Source: Massospora cicadina
Taxonomy: Eukaryota; Entomophthoromycota; Entomophthoromycetes; Entomophthorales; Entomophthoraceae
Assembly: GCA_022478985.1 (NCBI GenBank)
Contig: JAKSZP010017344.1
Location: forward strand, 55,244 to 119,243
DNA: 64,000 bases
Direction: 5' to 3'
A model generated the notes under the pieces. The model had not been told where the DNA came from, ran no database searches, and saw only the letters and a list, made by a program, of their open reading frames with translations. The position numbers and the translations under genes were made by a program. Of the stretch, positions 34,605 to 44,424 are shown piece by piece (within the stretch, counting starts at the first letter, position 1; each line of letters begins with the position of its first letter).

Positions 34605-36536
34605 ATGATTTTTTCTGCTCAATAACACATTTGAGAGAATTTAAAATTACAGTATAACTAAACAACTCTGAAAAACTGACAAACAGCAAAACACCAATGT
34701 CCTCAGCTCAACCTCCCACTGCTCCAAAATGGGGCAGCGGCAAATACCCCCTAGCATCTTCCACCCAGCAGGGAAACACTTTTGAACCAGATTGACCAGC
34801 CCCCCAATTCCTTGGGTTAATAAATCCCCCAAAAGATCTCGCCCTCCACTTTGCACATTCTCAAACAGTGTGCATAGCCCCATTGTTCTCCCCTGAAGCA
34901 TGATGAGATTTAGTCTCTGGGTCAAATATGGCAACTTGTTCCCCTACAATGACAAACAAATAATAAAATTAAAACAGGCGCTTATGCAGCCTGCAGACTT
35001 TATTGACTTCTGCCCCTACAAAGGGTACTTTGACCTCAGATTAACTTGCGAAACTGATGCTGCAATCACAGCCAACATTCCCCTGGTGTTCCAGAAAACC
35101 CCATCCCAACCACTCATACCTAGTTGCTTCTGACACCACTCTTGTGGTTCAAATTGCAGGCCTCCCCACCCACCTCCCCCTGAAACTTTATAAAACAAAA
35201 TAATAGCTGGGTTGTCAGTATATGGCGCTGACCCCATTTTACAATTTGTGGTTTCTGAAGGAGCTAACCCACTTGTAGGCCCTTGCGCCTTTGCAACCAT
35301 ATGCTCATATCAACTGAAATTGCCATTTTCAATTCCCCTTGCACCATTGTCCCCTCTGCCCCCAAACACCCTTTCTGGGCCATAGTAGATAAGGGGCGCA
35401 TGATCTGCCCCATTTGTTTCAACCTGGACCACTCAAAGCAGTGCTGCCCCACCATAGCCTGAGATGGAGCCCACACGCTTGACTCCCCTCATGATGCTCC
35501 CATGGCTGACATAAAAACTTTTTTGAATGGGGCACAATCTTCCCTCCCCTCCACCCAAAATGGTAGATGCAACTGCCACAGATTCAACCATTAAGGAACT
35601 GACATGCCAAACCACCACTCCTACTCCAACTAATCAGTAGCCAGAACGGACCCCAGTAAATTCAAAAAAACCCACCCAGCCACCCAATCCAACCCACCCA
35701 TATGCTAATCAACCTATCGTCTCCAACCATAATCCCTTGGGATTATTTGGAGGAAGTTGATGATTTGGGAAATTCCATTCCTGACTCAGTTGAGGCCCCA
35801 GGCCTCAAAATATACCTAAACGCAGATTATGTGGCTCAATTCCCAACTCTCTGATATGCTCTACTCTCAGATGCTGATGAATTCTGAAGTAATCACCAAC
35901 TCACCAAATAGGATGTTGCCTCCCCTGATTGTCACCCCCTTCAAAAGGCCATAGCAAAATCAGTTGCAGTCTTGGCCAAGGGGGTACCTGCCCCTGTCCT
36001 TCCCCCATGCAATAAAATCATAAAAAGAATTTCTCAGATTCCAACAAGTTGCCCACAAGGAAGTACAAAAAGTTGCAATAGTCGTAAAATTTGGCCCTAA
36101 AACCTGCATTACCAGCAACAACATGGGCACCTTTACCAAGATACCCAAAGTTTGCCTCGAGGCTGAAAAAGCCCTATCCAAATATATCACAACCCTCCTC
36201 ATAGCTAAATTTGAGCTTCCCAAGCCACTTTGCTACATGACCCCCATTTTGAGTATGTACCCATGCCCATGATCTCAGCATTATGCTGTACACTGTCTGA
36301 TACAGAGAAGGAAGATTAGCCTCCTGATCCTGACTCACCCCCACCATGGATGCATAGCAGTTTACCACATCTGACCTGGTTGGTTCATTTTAGTTTTTAT
36401 TTTTATTTTCGTTTTTATTTGAGTGATACGCTCATCTCTTTCTGTTTGCCTAAATTCTATCTTAGTATAAGTTTTGCTCCTCAGAGCTCGGTATTGTCTG
36501 TCCCCTGGTCATCTTGCCTCAGTTAAATAAAATAGA
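34605..36536 (+). mobile_element. ORF1-only non-LTR element, copy 2
   Basis: 1,932 bp, flanked by a 10-bp duplication TTAAACGAGG (34595-34604, 36537-36546). 92-bp leader, ATG at 34697, 3' end GTTAAATAAAATAGA. The conserved protein blocks are YNDKQIIKLKQALM, FIDFCPYKGYFDLRLTCETD, APKHPFWAIVD and a knuckle CPICFNLDHSKQCC near 35407-35452. Frame is broken by many stops. The second duplication copy lies in the tail of a SINE that continues at 36547, so this element landed in a SINE 3' end. Confidence 0.8.
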
Positions 36537-36540
36537 TTAA

Positions 36541-36680
36541 ACGAGGTGGGTCAACCTTGGGACAAATATACCACACCAAGTTTTTTATCCTGTGCTGGTT
36601 TCAAACCTCTTTTTTATCTAAACCCAACCCAGAGTGGAGCATGGCCCACCCTGCTATGCTACCACTCCTCAGCTTTATAT
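36541..36680 (-). mobile_element. SINE family I copy
   Basis: On the minus strand the tail (TTGGTGTGGTATATTTGTCCC region, then GACCCACCTCG) lies at the low coordinate and the B-box-like GAGGTTTGAAACC is near 36605-36617. The head is diverged. The tail was split off by the insertion of the ORF1-only copy 2. Confidence 0.7.
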
Positions 36681-36859
36681 TATGTTAAAAGTCACTTATT
36701 TCTCAATTAACATAGCATATAAGTCATGCAGCATTAGCAAAAATACTTGATTAAGTGTATTAGTAAACCTAGTTGCTGAGGATATAAAAATAGTTATAAT
36801 GAAGTTTCTTAAAGATCAAAGATTAAATACAGACTTAGCTTTACAATAGAGCTACATAT

Positions 36860-38760
36860 TTTCTTTCCGCTCAGTATCACTTTTTAGTGATTTATATATA
36901 AAGTTGAGTAATAAACAACTACAAGTCAATGACTCATTTTTCAGCCTCAATGTCCATGGCACCACTGTCTGCTGTTCCAGTATGAGGCATCAGCAAACCC
37001 CTCCTAGCGTTTTCTACCCAACTGAAAATGAGTTTGTACTGGTTTAAACGATCCTCCCATCTCCTCAGTTCAATATATTCCTCCCAATAAATTTGACCTC
37101 CACCTTGCACAATCCCATATGGTTCCTTGCAGCCCCATTGTGCTCCTTATAGCAGTATGCAATTCAGCCTAGTGTTGAATATGAAAACATGTTTCTGTAC
37201 AATGACCAACAGAATTTTAAATCATCTCAGGCGCTTATGAAGCCTGCAGGCTTTATTGAATTCCGCCCCCAAAAGGGTGTTTTGACCTGAGCTTCACTTG
37301 AGAAGTTGGAAGCTGCAATTGCAGCTACCATTCCCTGGTATTCCGAGATGACCTCCTCCCAACCACTTGTACCCAGTTGCCCACTATACCACTCTTGTAA
37401 ATCAGTTTGTGGGGCTCTTTCACACACCTGCCTCAAATTATTGCATGAGGAGCTGGTCATCAGATTATTGGCATATGTCTTTGACTTCATCTTTCAATTT
37501 TGGTTTCTAATGAAGCCGCCTGAATTGCAGGCCCTCACACTTTTGTAACAATTTTCCCCACTACAACAGAAAATGCTTTCCTGATTCCCTCTTACACTAT
37601 TGTCCCTACTACCCCAAATCATCTTTTCTGGGCCGCACAGTTGGGGGGCACTATCTGCACCACCCTTGATGATTTAAGTCATTTGAAATAGTGCTGCCCT
37701 CCATTGCCCAATCTGTGGCCCCAAATCTGACTCCTCTCATGATGACCCTATTGCCATCCCAATTATTTTCTTCAATTAGGGCACAATCCTCCTTCCCCCT
37801 AAGGTGTTAGCTACAGCTGCCCCTTCACCGACCAATATGGAGACCTCTCACCAAGACTCTTCTCTTAAACCAGCCAATCAGGGGTCATATTGGACCTCAG
37901 GAAAATTTGAAACTCTACCCAGTCACCCGCCTTAGTTTATACATATTCAATGACCCATCATCTTCAACCAAAATCCTTGGAATTACTTGGAGGAGGTTAA
38001 TGTATCAGTTATCCTGTTCCTAACTTGGTTGAGGCTCTTTCCCTTAAGCTATACTAAATTCTGAATATGCAGCCCAATTCCCATCTCAGCATTATGTACC
38101 CTGCTATGATGCTGACCCATTCTGCAGCGACTAAAAACTGTCCAAAGAGGTAGTTGCCTCCCCTAAATGGTGCCCATCCAAAAAGCCATTGCAAAATAAG
38201 TCAAATTCTTGCTGAGGGCCTGCCTCCTCCTGCCTTCCCCACCACCATGCATCCAGTTCACAAAAAAGAACTCCTCTGCTTTCAGCAGGTTGCTAATAAA
38301 GTGGTACAATAAGTTGCAGCAGTTGCAAAGTTTGGTCCTTAAAACCTATATCACTCACAACAATATAACCATCTTTGCCACACTCCAAAAGTCCACCTTG
38401 AGGCTTATAAAAGCTATTTTAAGTATATTACTGCCCTCATCATATTAAAAATCAAGTTACAAGCCCCACTCTGCTACCCTGACCCTCACTTTCACAATGT
38501 ATCCATGCCCGTGCTCTCAGTTTTGTGCTAAACCCTGTCCATCCCAGATGAGGATCAAGAGTCTCATGTTCTCTTTCACCCTCTGCCACAATCAATTATC
38601 TTTTTATCACTTATAACTTCATTAATTTTTTATTTTTTAGAATTAGTTTAAGTGATCCCCTTGCCTTATTTTGACCATCTTTAGTTTAGTTTGGTTATTT
38701 TGCTCTTCTGAGCTTTAGTGATGTCTATCCCCTGATTGGCTTACACTCCAATAAATCTAA
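36860..38760 (+). mobile_element. ORF1-only non-LTR element, copy 3
   Basis: Same layout as copies 1 and 2: ATG at 36950, then YNDQQNFKSSQALMKPAGFI, EFRPQKG, a relic of the zinc-knuckle region near 37655-37695 with cysteines altered, and a 3' end TCTATCCCCTGATTGGCTTAC then AATAAA. The leader start is estimated from the other copies; no clear target duplication was found. It is the most decayed of the three. Confidence 0.65.
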
Positions 38761-39800
38761 AACTTTATATCAGAACTATGCTGAACTAAAAATCTTATAC
38801 TATGCAACTTATAATCTGTACTTACTCCTCAACCTGCACTTTTAGTTTAGTTGGTATATAACCTGTGCTGTTTAAATTAAATAAGTGAAGTTAACCATAA
38901 GACAACTGAGAGAATACATTTTAGGAGCCCTGTGACTTGATTGAACAACTTCTGCATAATAGATAAAACTAAACAACTAACTAAAAATACAATCTATGAA
39001 GGGTACTTACCCATATCTTTTCAGTTTGATTATAATTGTTTTTTATATTGTTTAGAGCTGGGTATTGGTTGATGGATATTTAATTACTCAGCAACCCCAA
39101 GTTCAAAATATCTTAATAGAAAAGACCATAAAATTCATACATAAAGCTTACAATTTGAAACTTAATACTGTACTATAGGTTATAATGAGTTATGCTTCTA
39201 GCTCTAGTTTATAATTCATATGCTTGTAGTATTTAAGCTATGAACTTGATTTAATAGTAGTTACTAAACGGTTTTAGAGCCATTAAAGAGCTTTTTGTTG
39301 CCAGGGCTGAAGTGTATCGACACATCAGTGACAAACAATTATAGCGCTTAATTTCAAATGAAAAAATGGCTGACACTTTATATAAGAAACTAAATCTTCT
39401 TTTAAGATTGATAATCGATTTGGGATTTTTGTCAGTTGAGATAACCTACATACCCAACTAAAGACCCAGCAGTTATATTCCCTGAAACCTTTTTGATATG
39501 TCATGCCTGACAACATTTAAATATAACAGTTATTTCAGCCTATAATCAAAGTCTAGTTCATCCTCAGGTAATTATCATAGCCAGATTAGTTTATTAGCAC
39601 TTATTTGTTTTTATGTTGTCTATATATAAAGGCATTTGAATATATCAGGAGTTTATGCAAAGCTTTTACAATTTTTTAGTAATTTGTATATGATAGTTTT
39701 AGCGTTAGTGGCTGATCTTTTATTACCAGTTTGAAATATGTATTAAGAGGCATAAGTATACAATTTAAAGAAAATAAGCTATATTATATAAATCAAAGGA
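38761..39800. other. AT-rich non-coding interval
   Basis: Nothing recognisable on either strand. Confidence 0.5.
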
Positions 39801-39820
39801 TTAGTGAGCAGTAATTTTAA

Positions 39821-40096
39821 ATTTTATTCGAGGTGGGCCGACCTGGGGACGGTACCGCACCGATTAGGGAAGTGAAGAAAATGGGAAAGGAGGATAAAAC
39901 CCGGAAAACCTCCATGCGCAGCGTATGATAGGCCAGGAACTCCATGGACCGCCTTTGCTATTCGCTATCTCGGTTCTGGGCATTGGCGCGCAAAACCAAC
40001 ACAGTCAAAATCGTCCCCTACCCAAAGTCCATTACCGGAATCGAACTCGGGAGGCAGTGGTAGAGGGTCCATACTCTACCACTGGGGTATCCTCCC
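39821..40096 (-). mobile_element. SINE family II copy (young, complete)
   Basis: 276 bp between two perfect 20-bp target duplications (39801-39820 and 40097-40116, starting TTAGTGAGCAG). On the minus strand the head GGAGGATACCCCAGTGGTAG and the B box GAGTTCGATTCC form a tRNA-like RNA polymerase III promoter; the tail CCCCAGGTCGGCCCACCTCG is followed by AATAAAAT. Intact boxes and a perfect duplication mark a recent insertion. Confidence 0.92.
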
Positions 40097-40116
40097 TTAG
40101 TGAGCAGTAATTTTAA

Positions 40117-40901
40117 TAGTTTAAAAGTTTGATAAGAGCTATTAGCTCAATGCCTAAGTCTTTTTTTTAGTACTAGATGCTCAATGCCTAAGTCTTCTGC
40201 TCTTCGTTTGCCAGCTCTCAAGCTTACCAATTCATGGAATATCTTGAAAATGAGATAAACTTAAGTTTACCTTATTTTTTTACGATAAACATGAGAAATT
40301 ATAGGTTTTAATCTAAGGTTACGTTAAATTGGGTTAACGCTACAATGTGATTATTAATTGGCAGCATTTTAATATCCTTATAGACTTTCAAAAATAAAAC
40401 ATTAATGTCTAAATTCATTATCTGCTGGCGCTATACCCGATAAACAACCCCACAGATACTCAACTTCACATTGATTTTTAACCTGCAACCCACGTTGTTT
40501 GTTAGCTATATATAATAGCGGATAATATGATTTATGACAATAGATCTTTATTATATTTTTGTTTTTATTGTATTCAAAATAGAACCTAGGACTACCACTA
40601 TCAGCAGTAAAAATTTACTGCATCTACTATTTACTAATTTATATGAATCATCCTTGTCATAATTGTTACAGCCTTTGCTAACAATTTATGATGTACTCTG
40701 GTTCTATACGTTTTAGTTGTTCATTAGTGCATATTAATAGAATCTTTATTAAATAGAATATAAAAATTTTACCGTAAAAAGTTGTAATGAAAGTTTTGTA
40801 GAATAAGTTATCAGTTTATTCTCAAAATGCTCGTTAAAAAGTATATCACATATTACAATGATATAAGATAATTAAAGCTGTCGATATGTTTATATATAAA
40901 T
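40117..40901. other. AT-rich interval downstream of PIG-Y
   Basis: No coding or RNA feature supported. It presumably holds the 3' end of the PIG-Y transcript, which is read from the other strand. Confidence 0.45.
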
Positions 40902-41210
40902 CTAGTTATGCCTAAAATATTTCATTCCTAACCAATTCAAAGAAACAAAAAATACACCTATCGGCAGCCCCAAAGGGAGCAGAAAACAATAGTGGTAGTC
41001 TTGTTCGATAAATTTCAAGACCTAAAGTTATTAGCGTTCCCGATTTATAATTACCTGTACAACATTCTTAGGCCATGTGGTTTCGCCAATTAGACTATCA
41101 ATTGGAATCAATTTACTGATATATAATGTATACATTGTCACAAAGAAAAATATCCAAGTTAACCAAAGTACTATCCAGCCCCAAAAAGCAAAACTTTTTC
41201 TCGATCCCAT
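40902..41210 (-). CDS. PIGY: GPI-GlcNAc transferase subunit PIG-Y, two exons
   Basis: Minus strand, exon 1 41210-41055, intron 41054-41022, exon 2 41021-40902; 91 residues. PIG-Y is a small membrane subunit of the endoplasmic-reticulum complex that adds GlcNAc to phosphatidylinositol, the first step of GPI-anchor synthesis. Two membrane segments are visible: residues about 7-31 (FAFWGWIVLWLTWIFFF...) and 64-84 (CFLLPLGLPIGVFFVSLNWL). The ending NWLGMKYFRHN is the family signature, and DYHYCFLLPL before it also fits. Length suits the family. The start is the first ATG, with no upstream alternative in frame before a stop. It is the only host gene found here; without the intron the frame ends after VIINRER. 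Confidence 0.85.
41022..41054 (-). other. PIG-Y intron, 33 nt
   Basis: Begins GTAATT after a CAG exon end, contains CTAATAAC (a good branch-point match) close to the end, and finishes TTTAG. It joins the exons in phase 0 and restores the conserved C-terminus. Its length is below the usual fungal range. Confidence 0.75.
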
Positions 41211-41598
41211 GGTATTAGAGAACTAAGAAATTAATTAGCTTCAATGTTGTATATAATGAAAAATCCGCTGTACTTAGAAATTTAAATATAAACGACTACA
41301 AAAGGATTTTAAAATGGTAACTCGTAGATGCCAAGTTTACGCTTTACAGCTAATTTTATTAGTGCTTGTTTACAGTTCAAAAATTAGAATTGTGAAATTT
41401 TTAACAGACCCAAAGTCTTATAAGCACTTCTAGAAGTAGAAGAAGCCCCATAATGTTTTAAAGTGAGATTTAATCACCGTCACTCCTCAGCGTAGAGCAC
41501 ATATCTACGATGACAACTTTTAATCAAAAATTATGCTTGTGAATCAATATATATAAATTAACTACTAGTTCTCTGGTAGAATATAAGCTTTGACTACT
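41211..41598. other. Upstream region of PIG-Y
   Basis: Probable promoter side of the PIG-Y gene; no clear TATA box or other element. A 39-codon plus-strand frame at 41313-41432 is mentioned under rejected items. Confidence 0.4.
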
Positions 41599-42480
41599 AG
41601 CGGAGTTACCCGTGCTTCGCTTCGGTATCTATAGAATTTCAGATATTCAAATTTAACTTAGATTTTATACTTAAATAAACAATAACCAATCAGCCAAATT
41701 TTATTGCTCAATAGAATTAACCAAAAACCACCAACCACCCAGCTAAACTTAACTGAACTTATTAAATCAACCAATAACTAATCACCCTTCAAAACTAAAC
41801 TGTGTCCTATTGATTCGACCAAAAGTTATCAACCACTCAGCCAAATAAAATAAACCTATCGAGTCAATCAAATAACACCAAACTGCTACCCAAAACATCT
41901 CTATATATTTAGAATTATTGTGTATGTAATATATCTTGCAAACTACTAAATCAACTTCTACTTAACTTGCCAAAAGTATTTTAATAATTAGGGGAACCAA
42001 ATTAGGCAGGTTTTTTTAAGATTATATAAAACTAACTTCAAGATTCCTGTGCTTTGCTATGGTGTTTAAACTTTATCAGATAATCCATATTGATAAACCA
42101 CCAAACCGCTTAGCTAAAACTATTGATATACCAAATCAACCAATCACCAACTGCCTCGCAAAACTAAACTTAACAAAGTCGAAACCAAAACCACCAACGA
42201 CTTACTAATAACTAAAATTATTAATGTACCAAATCAACCAATTTCCATCCGCTTCGTATTCGTAAATCAAATCTAAACTTATCAAAACAACCAAAATCAC
42301 CAACTACTTACCAAAGCCAATTAACCTATCGAATCAATCAACCACTAATGCTTTATTAAAACCGTTAAGCTTATTAATCAACCCAAAATCACCAACCACT
42401 CGCCAAAACCATTTAAACTAGCAAATCAACCGAATATCAAACTTCTCGGACGTAACAATATACCGATTTCCATTAAAAAC
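41599..42480. repeat. Degenerate CCAAC-rich repeat array
   Basis: Opens with GCGGAGTTACCCGTGCTTCG at 41600, followed by about 800 bp in which AATCAACC, ACCAACCACC, CCAAA and ACTAAACTT recur irregularly about every 40-60 bp. A weaker copy of the opening motif lies near 42040-42065 (TCCTGTGCTTTGCTATGGTG). No coding frame. It looks like a decayed minisatellite or the inside of a repeat-rich DNA element. Confidence 0.6.
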
Positions 42481-42540
42481 ATATAAAATTTTAACTTGTT
42501 ACATATAAAACTTTTTGTTTTATTATGAAGATTAAAAATC

Positions 42541-42796
42541 TGGCTTCGAGGTGCACACGGACCCCCTCCCGTCCACCTATAGCCAAATTTTCAGAGCTCA
42601 ACCTGCTCTAATTTTGGCTGGGCATCGCGCACATACAAACACACACATTTGCTTTTGCATAAATAGATATATAAGTTTGTCTAAATGGTACTTCAAGGTT
42701 GGTTGTAGATATACAAGCTTTTTGAGTAAAAATATTCAATAATTGCTTAAATGATTTTTAAAAAAACTTTGTGTGAATAAGTTTCATTAAAATCAG
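42541..42796. other. Short GC-richer patch, unassigned
   Basis: Starts GGCTTCGAGGTGCACACGG and contains a CA-rich run near 42630-42650. It differs in composition from its surroundings, but no feature could be assigned. Confidence 0.3.
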
Positions 42797-42806
42797 ATAA
42801 AAAATA

Positions 42807-42949
42807 AAAAATTATTCGAGGTGGGTCGACCTTGGGACAAATATACCACACCGAGAATTTTTTGCCAGTACAGGTTTCGAACTCGTAGTGAACAAAACCT
42901 ACACTAGGGTGGAAGCAGGAATTACCCTGCCAGGCTAAACATCCTTCAA
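42807..42949 (-). mobile_element. SINE family I copy
   Basis: Flanked by ATAAAAAATA on both sides (42797-42806, 42950-42959); this AT-rich duplication is suggestive, not conclusive. On the minus strand the B-box-like GAGTTCGAAACCTG is intact and the tail reads GGTGTGGTATATTTGTCCC then GGTCGACCCACCTCG. Head GCCTGGCAGGGTAATTCC. Confidence 0.88.
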
Positions 42950-43274
42950 ATAAAAAATATAGTCGAGAATAAAATAACATTTAACAATTTAAAAAAGTAG
43001 GCAAAAGTAGAATAAGATTTAAGCTTTGTTAAGTATAATTAGATAGTGTAATTGAATAGTGTAGTTTAGAAACTCAACCTGCTTTAAACTTCATAGGAAT
43101 TCGTACCCTTTGAACAAATTAAAAGCCGAATTAAAATATATGAAAATATAGAAAACATGTAAAGTTGGATTGGCAAAAGTAAAAGGTGCCTCATTTGGTT
43201 TAAATAAGATTGTCAACTAAAGTATAGTAGTTATATTGCAAAGAGTTTTCATACTAGTTGGCCAAAATAAAAAA

Positions 43275-43452
43275 GGTAAAATAGCAAAAAGAGCCCAAAA
43301 CGTTGCGATAAAAATCCTTTATAAGCTTTATAAAGTAAGCAAAAAGCAAAAAAGTAAAAAAGGGGTAAAATAGCAAAAAGAGCCCAAAACGTTGCGATAA
43401 AAAGCATTTATAAGCTTTATAAAGTAGGCAAAAAGCAAAAAAAGTAAAAATT
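43275..43452 (+). repeat. Two-copy 89-bp tandem repeat
   Basis: Two nearly identical units, 43275-43363 and 43364-43452, each with GAGCCCAAAACGTTGCGATA and then TTTATAAGCTTTATAAAGTA. Only a few differences separate them, so the duplication is recent. Confidence 0.85.
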
Positions 43453-43561
43453 TAAAGTTTGCTGTCTTGCCTTGAAACTAGAAACCATCTCGTTAAAAAT
43501 AAAGCAAGCTTAAAAGCAAACAGTTGATACAAATTTACTTTAGTTAAGTAAAAATAATAAG

Positions 43562-43767
43562 TAAAGGGGGCTAGTCTGGCAGGGCAAATCCTGTTTCTGC
43601 TCTTTTTTAGCACCAGTGATGCCCAACCCAAAAGGGGGAGCCGCCACGCATCAATCCTTTCTACTCTGGTGCAAGTTTTGTTCAACACGTTCGAAACCTG
43701 TACTGGCTATAAAAAAATCTCGGTATGGTATATCTTTCCTAAGGTCGACCCGCCTCTATTACTTTTT
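43562..43767 (+). mobile_element. SINE family I copy with extra internal segment
   Basis: Flanked by a perfect 16-bp duplication AAGTAAAAATAATAAG (43546-43561, 43768-43783). It has the family head GCTAGTCTGGCAGGGCAAATC, B box GTTCGAAACCTG and tail GGTCGACCCGCCTC, but about 65 bp longer than other copies between head and B box, including CCCAACCCAAAAGGGGGAG. Confidence 0.85.
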
Positions 43768-43783
43768 AAGTAAAAATAATAAG

Positions 43784-44342
43784 AGTGAATAAAAAATCAT
43801 AATGTAAAAAGCGCCTGAATACAAAACTTATGAATCAAAAGCACAAAACGAGGGAAAACTTACCAACTTTGCTTAGATTGAACTAATGCTTAAATATAAA
43901 GGAAATCAAGTTACCTAGCCTAAACCTAGTTATAAACTAAATATTCTTAGAGTTATATGTTAACCAACATACACAAATAACATTTCTAAACTGGGCAAGT
44001 GAACTTAAGAAATATATAAATATGTAACAAAGCTAAAAAGAAATGTCAACCTAGTCAAAAAGGATAGTGGCCTATCCTGACAGCTAAAAAAGCCAGACTA
44101 TAAAAATTTGGGTATCAATAGTACTATCATAACTCTCGGTAGAACAAAAATGTACAATTGTGCTGGAAAAGTATGGCTTAAAATAGAATTACGATGTTTG
44201 GTTTTGGAACCGAGTGAAGAAAGCAATTTGAAGAAATTATACTAAATATTTACAACGCTGGCAGACTGAAGTCTGATTTTTGACCAAAGTGAAGACAGAG
44301 TATTGCTATTCTTTACTACCATAAAGCTGCTATATCTGATTC
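43784..44342. other. AT-rich interval before LINE F
   Basis: No gene or repeat recognised. Confidence 0.45.
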
Positions 44343-44424
44343 ATATGCAATACTCCAATAACTGGGTATAGTTTTTCTCTCTCTCGAGCCTCACTTTTTA
44401 AATCAAAAGTGTGCTGTACAAGAA

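Noticed and set aside
40030..40096. tRNA-like sequence with good A and B boxes on the minus strand
   Set aside because: It is the head of a complete SINE with a 20-bp target duplication. The acceptor stem is not closed and there is a long non-tRNA body.
41313..41432. 39-codon plus-strand frame starting MVTRRCQVYALQLILLVLV near PIG-Y
   Set aside because: It has one possible membrane segment but no recognisable family, and such a length is expected by chance.
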